Notes under the pieces: generated by a model
What the model saw: only the letters and a program-made list of their open reading frames with translations
Databases searched by the model: none
What the model was told of the DNA's origin: nothing
Assembly: GCF_001428745.1 (NCBI RefSeq)
Contig: NZ_LMIO01000001.1
Coordinates: forward strand, 768,818-832,817
Direction of reading: 5' to 3'
Length of the DNA: 64,000 bases
Origin: Leifsonia sp. Root227
Lineage (GTDB): Bacteria; Actinomycetota; Actinomycetes; Actinomycetales; Microbacteriaceae
In this document: one piece after another, positions 39,882 through 49,400 of the stretch
How the letters are laid out: every line of letters begins with the position of its first letter
Position numbering within the stretch: the stretch's first letter is position 1
Position numbers and translations under genes: made by a program

Positions 39882-41852
39882 TTAGACGAGGAGCTGGTGC
39901 TTGGCGAGGTCGCGGTAGAGGGGCGTGGAGACGACCAGCTCGGAGTGCGTGCCTGTGTTGAGGACGCGGCCGTGGTCGAGCACGACGATCTGGTCGGAGT
40001 CGACGACCGTCGAGAGCCGGTGGGCGATGACGATGAGCGTCCTGTCCTCTGCGACGGCGTCGATCGCTTCGCGCATCAGCTGCTCGTTGCGGCCGTCGAG
40101 GCTCGACGTCGACTCGTCCAGCAGCAGCACGGGAGGGGCGGCCAGCAGCGCGCGGCCGATGGCGAGACGCTGGCGCTCGCCTCCCGACAGCATGATGCCG
40201 TCTTCGCCGACCGGCGCATCCAGGCCACTGTCGTCGCGCTCGAGCACCTCGGTGAGGTTGACGGCGTGCAGCACCTCGATGCACTCGGCGTCCGTCGCAT
40301 CCGGTGCGGCGAGTTTGAGGTTGTCGCGCAGCGAGCCGGCGAGCACCGGCGCGTCCTGCTCCACGTAGCCGATCTGGCCGCGCAGCGCCGCGCGGTCGAG
40401 CGTGCGGACGTCGAGGCCGCCGAAGCGCACCTCGCCGCCTGTCGGGTCGTAGAACCGCTCGATCAGGGCCAGGATGGTCGACTTGCCGGCGCCGGACGGG
40501 CCGACCAGCGCGGTGCGCTTGCCTCGGGGAGCGGCGAAGCTGACCCCGTGGAGCACCCCGGCCTGCCGGTGCCTGCCTGCGCCGTCGCTCTCCGCATCGC
40601 CGCGACCGGCAGCGACCTCAGCCTCCGCGACGATGTCCGTGCCTCCCATCGCCTCGAACGCGAGCCGTTCCATGCTCGCCTCGCCGGCGTCCGGCGTCGG
40701 CTCGGCCTTCACGGAGGAGTCCGGATAAGAGAACTGCACGTTCGCGAACTCGATCGCCGGCGCATCCGGTGCCAGCCCCTCGTTGGCCGCGCCGATGGTC
40801 ATGGCGAGCGGCGCGATCTCGCGGTCGTGCTCGTCCTCCGACGGCAGGTCGATGATCTCCTGGATGCGCCCGAGCGCTCCGAGCGCGGAGTTGACGGCCG
40901 TGACGGCGCCGAACGCCTGACCGAGCGGCAGGATCATCATGAACAGGAACAGGATGAACGCCACCAGGTTCGCCACCGTGATCGCGCCGCTCGCAACGCG
41001 GAAACCGCCGACGCCCAGCACGACCAGGAACGACACCTGCATCGCGATGCCGGCGACGGGGACGACGAGCGCCGAGATCTTCGCGACCTTGATGCCCATC
41101 TTCCACGCGCCGGTTGCGTCGGCGTCGATCGCCGCGATCTCGCGCTCTGTCGCGTTGGCGGCACGGATCGTCCGCACGGAGCTGATCGCCCGCTCGACAG
41201 ACGCGGCGAGGTCGCCAACCTTGGTCTGCGCCTGCTGGCTGGCCACCCGGATGCGGCCGGACAGCAGGGTTACCACCACGATGGACACCGCGATCACCAG
41301 CACCGTCAGCCCGAGCAGTACGGGGTCGATGATGAGCATGGCGATGAGCGCGCCGATGAACGTGAGCGCGCCGCCGATGGCCTCGACGAGGCCCTGTGTC
41401 AGCACAGCGCGCAGCAGGGTGGTGTCCGAGCCGACCCGCGACACCAGGTCGCCGGTACGCCTGGTGTCGAACTCGCTGATCGGGAGGTTGAGCATCCTGG
41501 CCACCAGGCGGCGGCGCGAGGAGAGCACGACGCCCTCGCCCGTGCGCTGCAGCAGGTAGTGCTGGTAGCCGGAGATCAGAGCGGAGACGACCACCAGGAC
41601 CACCAGCAGCCAGACCAGGCCGCCGAGTGGCTGCTGCTTGCCGACGATGTCGATCACCTGGCTGACCAGCAGCGGCTGGGCCAGGCTCGCGGCCGCGCCG
41701 AGCACGCTGAGCACGATGACGACGCTCAGCACCGCCTTGTGCTCGAACAGGTACGGCAGAAGCTGGCTGAACTTCGCGCGAGGGCCATCGTCCCCGTCTT
41801 TGCCCGGTCGGCCGAAGCGTCGGCGCGGTTGGCTGGTCTGTTCGGTGGTCAT
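39882..41852 (-). CDS. ABC exporter, fused permease-ATPase, 656 aa
   Basis: Half-transporter of the lipid/drug exporter type: six-span membrane domain, then ATPase with Walker A GPSGAGKSTIL, signature LSGGERQRLA, Walker B VLLLDEST and IVIAHRLST switch. About 50 extra residues lie between the A-loop (FSYPDS) and the VLHGVSF strand of the ATPase, unlike most relatives. ATG 41852 is the last start before the membrane domain; works as a homodimer or with a partner not seen here. Confidence 0.88.
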   Translation of the reverse strand: MTTEQTSQPRRRFGRPGKDGDDGPRAKFSQLLPYLFEHKAVLSVVIVLSVLGAAASLAQPLLVSQVIDIVGKQQPLGGLVWLLVVLVVVSALISGYQHYLLQRTGEGVVLSSRRRLVARMLNLPISEFDTRRTGDLVSRVGSDTTLLRAVLTQGLVEAIGGALTFIGALIAMLIIDPVLLGLTVLVIAVSIVVVTLLSGRIRVASQQAQTKVGDLAASVERAISSVRTIRAANATEREIAAIDADATGAWKMGIKVAKISALVVPVAGIAMQVSFLVVLGVGGFRVASGAITVANLVAFILFLFMMILPLGQAFGAVTAVNSALGALGRIQEIIDLPSEDEHDREIAPLAMTIGAANEGLAPDAPAIEFANVQFSYPDSSVKAEPTPDAGEASMERLAFEAMGGTDIVAEAEVAAGRGDAESDGAGRHRQAGVLHGVSFAAPRGKRTALVGPSGAGKSTILALIERFYDPTGGEVRFGGLDVRTLDRAALRGQIGYVEQDAPVLAGSLRDNLKLAAPDATDAECIEVLHAVNLTEVLERDDSGLDAPVGEDGIMLSGGERQRLAIGRALLAAPPVLLLDESTSSLDGRNEQLMREAIDAVAEDRTLIVIAHRLSTVVDSDQIVVLDHGRVLNTGTHSELVVSTPLYRDLAKHQLLV

Positions 41853-42014
41853 GACAGTCTCGTTCGTCTTCTCGGGGTTGATGGGGCTTCTCGGGGTTGG
41901 TGGGGCGCTGCCGCTGCTCGGGATGCGCGGACGCGGGATGCGCCGACTCGGAATGCTACTTCGACCGTACTTCCTGCGGACTGCGTGTTCACCCAGATCT
42001 GGTATCTCGCCCGA

Positions 42015-42056
42015 CCGATCGGCAGTACCGATCGATCCGCGGTGCGGGCCGATCGG
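42015..42056. promoter_or_regulatory. Three CCGATCG(G/A) repeats in divergent promoter region
   Basis: CCGATCGG at 42015-42022 and 42049-42056, with CCGATCGA at 42028-42035, lie between the leftward exporter and the rightward ABC-2 operon. CCGATCGG is self-complementary, so these may be operator half-sites for a drug-efflux regulator encoded elsewhere. Confidence 0.45.
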
Positions 42057-42101
42057 CGGCACAGGCGACGATGTCGGAGGATCGGTCTACTCTGATGAAC
42101 T

Positions 42102-43028
42102 ATGCCAGCGCCTGTCATCACCGCGAACAACCTTGTCAAGAAGTACAAGGAGTTCGCCGCCGTCAACGGGATCAGCTTCGAGGTGGCTCCCGGGGAGTCG
42201 TTCGGGCTGCTCGGTCCGAACGGCGCAGGCAAGTCGACGACGATGCGGATGGTCGGCGCCGTGTCAACGCGCACGGGCGGCGAGCTGAGCATCCTGGGCC
42301 TCGATCCGAACAGCCACGGACCGGAGATCCGCTCGCAGCTGGGCGTCGTGCCGCAGGCCGACAACCTCGACACCGAACTGCGCGTGCGCGACAACCTGAT
42401 CGTCTACGGCCGCTACTTCGGGCTGCCGGGCTCGCGGGTGCGGAAGCGGGCGGACGAGCTGCTGGCCTTCGCACAGCTCGAGGACAAGGCGAAGGCCAAG
42501 GTGGACGACCTCTCCGGCGGCATGAAACGCCGCCTCACCATCGCCCGCGCCCTCATCAACGACCCGCGCATCCTGCTGCTCGACGAGCCGACCACCGGGC
42601 TCGACCCGCAGGCCAGGCACATCCTCTGGGACCGGCTGTTCCGGCTCAAGGAGCAGGGCACAACGTTGGTGCTCACCACCCACTACATGGATGAGGCCGA
42701 GCAGCTCTGCGACCGCCTGGTCGTCGTCGACAAAGGCACGATCATGGCGGAGGGATCGCCTGCGGCGCTCATCAGGGAGTACTCGTCCCGTGAGGTGCTC
42801 GAGGTGCGGTTCGGCTCCGAGCGCAACAGCGAGGTAGCCCAACGGCTCGACGGCATCGGCGAACGCATCGAGGTGCTGCCCGATCGCATCCTGGTCTACA
42901 GCGACGACGGAGAGGCGGAGCTGGTGCGCATCGCAGAGCGCGGTCTGCACCCCATCACGAGTCTCGTGCGCCGCTCCAGTCTGGAGGACGTCTTCCTCCG
43001 GCTCACCGGCAGGAGTCTGATCGAATGA
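42102..43028 (+). CDS. ABC-2 type efflux ATPase, 308 aa
   Basis: DrrA-like ATPase: Walker A GPNGAGKSTTMRM, signature LSGGMKRRL, Walker B ILLLDEPTTGLDPQARH, then a C-terminal regulatory extension ending SSLEDVFLRLTGRSL. Energises the two permeases downstream. Overlaps the first permease by 4 nt. Confidence 0.9.
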   Translation: MPAPVITANNLVKKYKEFAAVNGISFEVAPGESFGLLGPNGAGKSTTMRMVGAVSTRTGGELSILGLDPNSHGPEIRSQLGVVPQADNLDTELRVRDNLIVYGRYFGLPGSRVRKRADELLAFAQLEDKAKAKVDDLSGGMKRRLTIARALINDPRILLLDEPTTGLDPQARHILWDRLFRLKEQGTTLVLTTHYMDEAEQLCDRLVVVDKGTIMAEGSPAALIREYSSREVLEVRFGSERNSEVAQRLDGIGERIEVLPDRILVYSDDGEAELVRIAERGLHPITSLVRRSSLEDVFLRLTGRSLIE

Positions 43029-43867
43029 GCGCAACAGACACGGCTCCGGATGCGCAGGTCGCCATCGCCGCGGCGGTCCGGCCACGCAGGTTCGGGGCAT
43101 GGTACGTCGCGGAGCACCGCTTCCGGGTGATGCGCTCCTACCTGCAGACGGTGCTGATGACCGCGCTGGGGTACCCGCTGCTCTACCTGTTCGCGATGGG
43201 CGTCGGCCTCGGCAGCCTGGTCAGCCGCAACCTGGGGGACCAGGGCGTCGATGGCGTCAGCTACCTCGCGTTCGTCGCCCCGGCGCTGCTCTGCACAGCG
43301 GCGGTGACCATCGCCAGCGAGGAGTTCACCTATCCGGTGATGCTCGGGTTCAAGTGGAACCCGACCTTCTACGGCATGAACGCCGCGCCGATCTCGGCCG
43401 GGCAGATCATCGACGGCCTGGTGATCTCGGTGGTCGCGCGGCTGCTCACGGCCAGCATCATCTACTACGTGGTGATGCTGCTGTTCGGTGCGGTTCCGCT
43501 GGCCACAGGGTTCCTGGCCATCCCTGTCGCCGTTCTCGCCGGCGTCGCGTTCGGCGTGCCGGTGATGACCTACGTGGCGACCCTGGAGCAGGACACCGGT
43601 CAGCTCGCCCTCGTGATGCGCTTCGTGCTGCTGCCGATGACGCTGTTCTCCGGCACGTTCTTCCCCCTCACCGCGATGCCGTGGTTCCTGCAGTGGATCG
43701 GCTGGCTGTCCCCGCTGTGGCACGCGTCGGAGCTGGCGCGCGTGTTCACCTACGGCATGCCGGAGCCGCTCTGGCTGACGATCACCCACGTGCTCTATCT
43801 GGCTGCGCTGTTCGTCGTGTTCTGGATGTGGACGCGCCGGATCGCCGCGAGGAGGCTGAACAAGTGA
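43025..43867 (+). CDS. ABC-2 type permease 1, 280 aa
   Basis: Six predicted spans with the ABC-2 signature region LFSGTFFPLTAMPWFLQWIGWLSPLWHASELARV. DrrB-like, exporting a drug or lipid together with the ATPase. Linked to permease 2 by a GTGA overlap. Confidence 0.87.
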   Translation: MSATDTAPDAQVAIAAAVRPRRFGAWYVAEHRFRVMRSYLQTVLMTALGYPLLYLFAMGVGLGSLVSRNLGDQGVDGVSYLAFVAPALLCTAAVTIASEEFTYPVMLGFKWNPTFYGMNAAPISAGQIIDGLVISVVARLLTASIIYYVVMLLFGAVPLATGFLAIPVAVLAGVAFGVPVMTYVATLEQDTGQLALVMRFVLLPMTLFSGTFFPLTAMPWFLQWIGWLSPLWHASELARVFTYGMPEPLWLTITHVLYLAALFVVFWMWTRRIAARRLNK

Positions 43868-44715
43868 GCGGCGCAGACCAGACCCAGACCCAGACCGACG
43901 AGCGTCTCATCGCGACCGTCTCGCACAGCAGGCCGCTGCGCGCGCTCTACGCGGGGAACGCATCCAGTGTCATGCAGCGCGGCTGGCTCGCCACCCGCAG
44001 CACCAACTGGCTTGTCGTCGTCTCCGGCTTCTTCGAGCCGATCTTCTATCTGCTGTCCCTCGGCGTCGGGCTCGGGAAGATGGTCGGGGACGTCGCAACC
44101 TCGTCCGGCCAGGAGGTGTCGTACGCGGCATTCATCGCTCCGGCCCTGCTGGCGACAGCCGCGATGAACGGCGCGGTCTACGACTCCACCTGGAACGTGT
44201 TCTTCAAGATGCACTTCGCGAAGCTCTACGAGGGGATGCTGTCGACCTCGCTCGGGCCGCTCGACGTGGCGCTGGGGGAGATCCTGCTCGCCCTGGCACG
44301 CGGAGCGCTCTACGCCATCGGCTTCATGCTGGTGATGCAGGCGCTCGGGCTCAACCTGTCGTGGTGGGCCATCCTCGCACTGCCGGCCGTGCTGCTGATC
44401 GCGTTCGGGTTCGCCAGCTTCGGGATGGGCATCACCAGCTACATGAAGACCTTCCAGCAGATGGACTGGATCAACTTCGTCATGCTGCCGATGTTCCTGC
44501 TGTCCGCCACGTTCTACCCGCTGAGCGTCTACCCACCGGCCATCCAGGTGGTCATCCAGGCGCTCCCGCTCTGGCACGGCGTCGAGCTCGTCCGCGACCT
44601 GACCACGGGGGCGGTGGATGCGGGGCTCCTCTGGCACGTGCTGTACTTCGCCGTGATGATCGTGCTCGGCCTCATCCTGACGACCAGGCGGCTGCGCGCG
44701 CTGTTCCTCGACTAG
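43864..44715 (+). CDS. ABC-2 type permease 2, 283 aa
   Basis: GTG 43864 start overlaps the preceding stop. Gln/Thr-rich N-terminus, then six spans with LLSATFYPLSVYPPAIQVVIQALPLWHGVELVRDL. A second, diverged DrrB-like subunit, so the transporter is probably a heterodimer. Followed by a strong terminator. Confidence 0.87.
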   Translation: MSGADQTQTQTDERLIATVSHSRPLRALYAGNASSVMQRGWLATRSTNWLVVVSGFFEPIFYLLSLGVGLGKMVGDVATSSGQEVSYAAFIAPALLATAAMNGAVYDSTWNVFFKMHFAKLYEGMLSTSLGPLDVALGEILLALARGALYAIGFMLVMQALGLNLSWWAILALPAVLLIAFGFASFGMGITSYMKTFQQMDWINFVMLPMFLLSATFYPLSVYPPAIQVVIQALPLWHGVELVRDLTTGAVDAGLLWHVLYFAVMIVLGLILTTRRLRALFLD

Positions 44716-44727
44716 CGCGCGCATCCA

Positions 44728-44778
44728 CTCGTGCGAAAGGCGCGGCCCGGGCATCCCGGACCGCGCCTTCTGCACGAG
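44728..44778. terminator. Strong bidirectional terminator
   Basis: CTCGTGC/GCACGAG outer stem with inner AAGGCGCGG/CCGCGCCTT and CCGGG/CCCGG pairs, between convergent permease and MFS genes. Confidence 0.8.
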
Positions 44779-44787
44779 TCGAGCCCG

Positions 44788-46185
44788 CTAGGAGACGTTC
44801 TCGTTGAAATCGATGTCCTTCGTCTCCTTGCTGAGGAAGAGCGCGATGAGCGTGAGGACGCCGGCGCCGGACAGGTAGATGCCGACCCAGAGCGTCGAGC
44901 CGTGCGCGACGGTCCACAGCCAGACCGCAATGGTCGGGGCGACGGCCGCGCCGAGCACGCTGGACAGGTTGTAGCTGATCGCGGAGCCGGTGTATCGCAC
45001 GTTGGTCGGGAACAGCTCAGGCAGTTCGGCGCCCATCGGCCCGAAGGTCAGCCCCATCAGCGTGAAGCCGACGATGAGCAGCGCCATCGTGCCCACGAAC
45101 CCTCCGCCGAACAGCGGCACGAACAGCAGACCGAAGACGATGATGCCGAGCGTCACCCAGATCAGCGTCTTGCGGCGGCCGTAGCGCTCGGCGAGCGGTC
45201 CGGCGACCAGCGTGAAGACGCCGAAGAACACCACGCCGACGATGAGCATGATGAGGAACTCGTTGCGGGTGTACCCGAGCCCCGGCACGAACGTGCTCGG
45301 GTCGAACGCCTTGCCCGTCTTCTCGGCTGCCGCGCGGGCCGTGGCCTCGGTGGCGGCGGTGGTGCCGTAGGTGAGGGTGAACGCGGTCATCAGGTAGAAC
45401 AGCACGTAGGTGGCCAGCATGATGAACGTGCCGAGGATGATCTGGTACCAGCTGGTCTTGAATACCCGCGCCAGGGGAAGCTTGGCCACCTCGCCGGTGT
45501 CGACGACCTTCTGGAACGCCGGGGTCTCGACCAGCTTGAGCCGCACGTACAGCCCGACGATCACCAGGATGGCGCTGAGCAGGAACGGCACGCGCCAGCC
45601 CCACGCGCTGAACGCCTCGGGGCTCATCGACAGGTTGAGCGCCAGGAACAGCAGGTTGGCGATGATGAAGCCGATCGGTGCGCCGAGCTGCGGGAACGTC
45701 CCGTAGATCGCGCGCTTTCCTGCCGGGGCGTTCTCCGTCGCCAGCAGCGCCGCGCCGCTCCACTCTCCGCCGAGCCCGAGGCCCTGGCAGAACCGCATCA
45801 CGACGAGGAGGAACGGCGCCCAGAACTCCCAGCCTGGCACCTGTGCGGTGGGCAGGCAGCCGATGAGGACCGTCGCGATGCCCATCGTGAGCAGCGAGCC
45901 GACGAGGGTGCCCTTGCGGCCGATGCGGTCGCCGAAGTGGCCGAACAGGATCGAGCCGACCGGGCGGGCGATGAACGCGACGCCGAAGACCGCGAACGAC
46001 GCGAGGAGCGCCGTCGTGGGGTCTTCGTTCGTGAAGAACAGCGCGGGGAACACCAGCACGGCCGCGGTCGCGTATACGTAGAAGTCGTAGAACTCGATCG
46101 AGGTGCCGATGAGGCTGGCGAGGATGACGCGGCCGCGCGTGTTCGCTGGTGCGGCTGGTGGGGTGACGGAGGCCGTCGAAGACAT
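44788..46185 (-). CDS. MHS-family MFS permease, 465 aa
   Basis: Metabolite:proton symporter with twelve spans. ASLIGTSIEFYDFYVYATAAVLVFP and GHFGDRIGRKGTLVGSLLTMG are the usual start of the ProP/KgtP/ShiA group; AERYGRRKTL is the mid-loop repeat. Likely imports an organic acid, sugar acid or osmolyte. ATG 46185 chosen; the long N-terminal extension has non-coding composition. Confidence 0.87.
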   Translation of the reverse strand: MSSTASVTPPAAPANTRGRVILASLIGTSIEFYDFYVYATAAVLVFPALFFTNEDPTTALLASFAVFGVAFIARPVGSILFGHFGDRIGRKGTLVGSLLTMGIATVLIGCLPTAQVPGWEFWAPFLLVVMRFCQGLGLGGEWSGAALLATENAPAGKRAIYGTFPQLGAPIGFIIANLLFLALNLSMSPEAFSAWGWRVPFLLSAILVIVGLYVRLKLVETPAFQKVVDTGEVAKLPLARVFKTSWYQIILGTFIMLATYVLFYLMTAFTLTYGTTAATEATARAAAEKTGKAFDPSTFVPGLGYTRNEFLIMLIVGVVFFGVFTLVAGPLAERYGRRKTLIWVTLGIIVFGLLFVPLFGGGFVGTMALLIVGFTLMGLTFGPMGAELPELFPTNVRYTGSAISYNLSSVLGAAVAPTIAVWLWTVAHGSTLWVGIYLSGAGVLTLIALFLSKETKDIDFNENVS

Positions 46186-46375
46186 GGAGGTGCTACTTCC
46201 GGGTTGCGTGACGAACAGAGAACGATGCTGGTGGATGCGGGCGTCGGTCGGGCGTCTCGCGAACTCGTGAGCAGAAGTGGTGTGGTTGGGGCGCTTGTGG
46301 CGCCCCTCCACCATACGTCGGCGGCGCGGCAGGCTCGAATCCGGCGCGGATGGGACCGGTCGCTACGCTGGAGGC

Positions 46376-46870
46376 ATGGATACTCTGTTCGCAGTTCTGC
46401 ACGTCGTGTCGGCCGTCTTCATCGTCGGTCCGATGGCCATCCTGCCGATGACCGCGATGCGCGCCGTCCGCGCGGGCAACGCCGCCCAGGTGGCCACGCT
46501 GGCGAAGTCGACCAACCTCTTCTCGCTGCTCTCGCTGCTCGTGATCGTGTTCGGCTTCGGTGTGATGGGGATGTCCGATCCGAAGTACAAGACCACCGTG
46601 ACGACGCCGTGGATCCTCTGGTCGATCATCGCCTACGTGATCGCCCTCGGCCTGACGCTGTTCGTCGTGGTGCCCGCGATGAAGAAGGCTGCGGAGGCGC
46701 TGGAGACGCGCAGCGCATCCGGTGCCCCGGCCGCCGTCGCGGCAGGACAGACCCCGGCAGGCGAGGCCGCCGACCTGTCCTCGCGCGGCTACCCGGCCAT
46801 CGCCGCAGGCTCAGGAGTCGCGTCGCTGCTGCTGGTGCTCGTGGTGGTGCTGATGGTCTGGAAGCCGTAG
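46376..46870 (+). CDS. DUF2269-like membrane protein, 164 aa
   Basis: Four hydrophobic spans: LFAVLHVVSAVFIVGPMAIL, LFSLLSLLVIVFGFGVM, WILWSIIAYVIALGLTLFVV and SGVASLLLVLVVVLMVW, with an Ala-rich cytoplasmic loop. The His in the first span is typical of DUF2269. Function unknown. CTGGAGGC precedes ATG 46376. Confidence 0.65.
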   Translation: MDTLFAVLHVVSAVFIVGPMAILPMTAMRAVRAGNAAQVATLAKSTNLFSLLSLLVIVFGFGVMGMSDPKYKTTVTTPWILWSIIAYVIALGLTLFVVVPAMKKAAEALETRSASGAPAAVAAGQTPAGEAADLSSRGYPAIAAGSGVASLLLVLVVVLMVWKP

Positions 46871-46939
46871 CGGCCGCAGCTCGTACTGCCCGCCGCGGCG
46901 GCCCTGGCGCTGGGAGAACAGCGCGAGTATGGTGTGCGC

Positions 46940-48901
46940 ATGACCGCGGGGAAGGGTCACGGTGGGGTTCGTCGAGCGGGGCGTCTGGGCGTCGTGCTGG
47001 CGGTGCTCGTCGTGATCGGCCTCGCGGGAGGTGTCTCGCCCGTTCACGCTCAGGCGACGGGGCCGACACTTCTGGATGAGGACTTCCGTGGCGCGACCGC
47101 CGTTCCGTCGTTCGTCGGCTACGGCTCCGCCTGCCTGACCGGTGCGCCGGCGGGAGCTGCGCCTGCGCCAGGGGAGCACCCGCTCGCCGGCTGTCCCGTC
47201 TCGACCGGACCGACGCCGCCGAGCGGGGGAGCGCCGGACGGGTTCCTGCAGCTCACCGACGCATCCAACGACCAGGCGGGCGCCGTGCTCTACACGCAGC
47301 CGTTGCCGGCGACCAGCGGGGTGGAGATCTCGTTCGAGCAGTGGCAGTACGGCGGAACGCAGACGCCGTCGCCTGCGGACGGCATCGCGTTCTTCCTCGT
47401 GGACGGCGCGGCCACTCTGGATGCGCCTGGCGCGTTCGGCGGGAGCCTCGGCTACGCGCAGAAGCTTCCGGACGACAATCCGGCGAATACGCTCATCCCC
47501 GGCGTCAACCACGGCTACCTCGGCATCGGTCTGGATGTGCTCGGCAACTACTTCGGCGACTGGGAGAAGCGCGGCCAGAACTGCCAGGCAGGATCGCCGG
47601 CGGGGACTCCGTTCCGCATCCCTGGGCCAGGTGCGAACATGGTGACCGTGCGAGGGCCCGGCGACGGCGCGAACGGCTACTGCTTCCTCACGGCGACGAC
47701 CACGAACTTCAGCAGCACGGCGCCGTGGCCGTCGACCCTCCCCGACCAACTGCACGGCCCGCTGACCACGATCCCGCCAGGGACCAGCGCAGCGGACGCC
47801 GCCGCGCTGCTCGAGCCGTCGAAGCGGGTCGTGACCGTCGTCATCTCCCCGGCGCCCAACCCGCAAGTGACGGTGTCCGTCGACTTCGGCGTTGGACCGC
47901 AGCAGGTGCTGTCGTTCGCCGCGCCCCAGCCGGTGCCGTCCACGTATCAGTTCGGTTTCGCCGCATCCACCGGGCTGTTCACCGATGTCCACCTGATCCG
48001 TACGGTGAGAGTCCAGGCGCTCGATCCGCTGCCCGCTCTCGACCTGGTCAAGCAGGTGGCGACCGCGGCCGGTCCGACCCCGGCCTACGGCGTCGGTGAC
48101 ACAATCCCGTACGAGTTCGTCGTGACCAACAGCGGGGGAGCGACTCTGACCGGTCTGGCCATCGACGATCCGCTGGTGGTCGGAGCCGTCTGCCCTGCCA
48201 CGACCTTGCCGGTCGGCGAGTCGACGACCTGCACGGGCGGCTACGTCGTCACGCAGGCCGACGTGACGCGTGGCTACGTCGAGAACACCGCGACCGCGAC
48301 CGCCACGGGTCCCGGTGGCGTCGTCGAGTCTCCGCCGTCCGGCACGTCGACCCCGCTCGGTGGTCCAGTCTCGCTCGCGCTGCAGAAGAACGTCGACGAC
48401 AGCGCACCGTACGACGTCGGCGACACGGTCGACTACGAATACGTGGTGACCAACGAGTCCGCCACGCCGGTGGCGGACATCACCGTGACCGACGACCGCC
48501 TGACCGGGATCGTCTGCGACGCCGACACCCTGCAACCGGCCGATCAGCCTGGTTCGAGCACGGTCTGCCGGGGCAGCTATACGGTGACGGCCGCCGACGC
48601 GGACGCCGGCTCCGTCACGAACACGGCCACCGCCTCCGGCAACGCAGGTTCCGTGACCTCACCGCCAGCCGAGGCGACGATCACCGTGAACGCCGTGACA
48701 CCCACGCCCACGCCGACGCCGACGCCGACACCCACGGTCACCCCGACGACCGCTCCGACGCCCCCAGCGACTCCTGGCACCGGCCAGGCCGAACTCGCCG
48801 ATAGCGGCAGCGATGCCACCTGGCCCATCGTGGCTGGGTCCGCCCTGCTGCTGGTCGGCGTGGCGCTCGCCGTCCGACGGCGCGCGGCCAGAGGCCGGTA
48901 A
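46940..48901 (+). CDS. Cell-wall-anchored lectin/DUF11 surface protein, 653 aa
   Basis: Signal peptide with cleavage near SPVHAQA; residues about 40-350 form an L-type-lectin-like domain (FFLVDG, GVNHGYLGIGLDVLGNYFGDW); two DUF11-type repeats follow (DTIPYEFVVTNSGG, DTVDYEYVVTNESA), then a Thr/Pro linker and a sorting-like end: LADSGSD, one membrane span and an Arg-rich tail. The motif is a non-standard LPxTG form. Probably displayed on the cell surface for adhesion. Confidence 0.75.
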   Translation: MTAGKGHGGVRRAGRLGVVLAVLVVIGLAGGVSPVHAQATGPTLLDEDFRGATAVPSFVGYGSACLTGAPAGAAPAPGEHPLAGCPVSTGPTPPSGGAPDGFLQLTDASNDQAGAVLYTQPLPATSGVEISFEQWQYGGTQTPSPADGIAFFLVDGAATLDAPGAFGGSLGYAQKLPDDNPANTLIPGVNHGYLGIGLDVLGNYFGDWEKRGQNCQAGSPAGTPFRIPGPGANMVTVRGPGDGANGYCFLTATTTNFSSTAPWPSTLPDQLHGPLTTIPPGTSAADAAALLEPSKRVVTVVISPAPNPQVTVSVDFGVGPQQVLSFAAPQPVPSTYQFGFAASTGLFTDVHLIRTVRVQALDPLPALDLVKQVATAAGPTPAYGVGDTIPYEFVVTNSGGATLTGLAIDDPLVVGAVCPATTLPVGESTTCTGGYVVTQADVTRGYVENTATATATGPGGVVESPPSGTSTPLGGPVSLALQKNVDDSAPYDVGDTVDYEYVVTNESATPVADITVTDDRLTGIVCDADTLQPADQPGSSTVCRGSYTVTAADADAGSVTNTATASGNAGSVTSPPAEATITVNAVTPTPTPTPTPTPTVTPTTAPTPPATPGTGQAELADSGSDATWPIVAGSALLLVGVALAVRRRAARGR

Positions 48902-48923
48902 CGCCGCCGAACGCCGACCGGTC

Positions 48924-49400
48924 TCAGCCGCGCAGCGCGCGCAGCGTGACCGCCGTGCTCAGCGCAGCGTGCGCCGCCTCTGCGCCCTTGTCCTCTCGCG
49001 AGCCCGGCAGGCCGGCCCTGTCGATGCCCTGGGCTTCGTCGTCGAGGGTCAGCACGCCGAAGCCGACGGGCTTGCCGGTGTCGATGGCGACGCGGGTGAG
49101 CCCATCGGTCGCCGCGGAAGAGACGTACTCGAAGTGAGGCGTCCCTCCGCGGATGATGACGCCGAGGGCGACCACCGCATCCGCACCGGCCTCGAGGGCG
49201 GCCTTGCTCACCACGGGGAGTTCGAAGCTGCCAGGCACGCGCACCAGAGAGAACGTCGCTCCTGAGGCCTCCAGCGTGCGCTGCGCGCCCGCGATCAGAC
49301 CATCGGTGATCTCGTCGTGCCAGGTGCCGGCGACGATCACGACGTTCAGGCCGGTTCCGTCGACGTTCTCCAGGGCGTTCGGGGCTCCCGCTCCGCTCAT
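48924..49400 (-). CDS. ribH: 6,7-dimethyl-8-ribityllumazine synthase, 158 aa
   Basis: Last-but-one step of riboflavin synthesis. [26 protein letters not shown] and the [16 protein letters not shown] segment are diagnostic. Overlaps ribBA by 4 nt; last gene of the FMN-riboswitch operon. Confidence 0.95.
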   Translation of the reverse strand: MSGAGAPNALENVDGTGLNVVIVAGTWHDEITDGLIAGAQRTLEASGATFSLVRVPGSFELPVVSKAALEAGADAVVALGVIIRGGTPHFEYVSSAATDGLTRVAIDTGKPVGFGVLTLDDEAQGIDRAGLPGSREDKGAEAAHAALSTAVTLRALRG

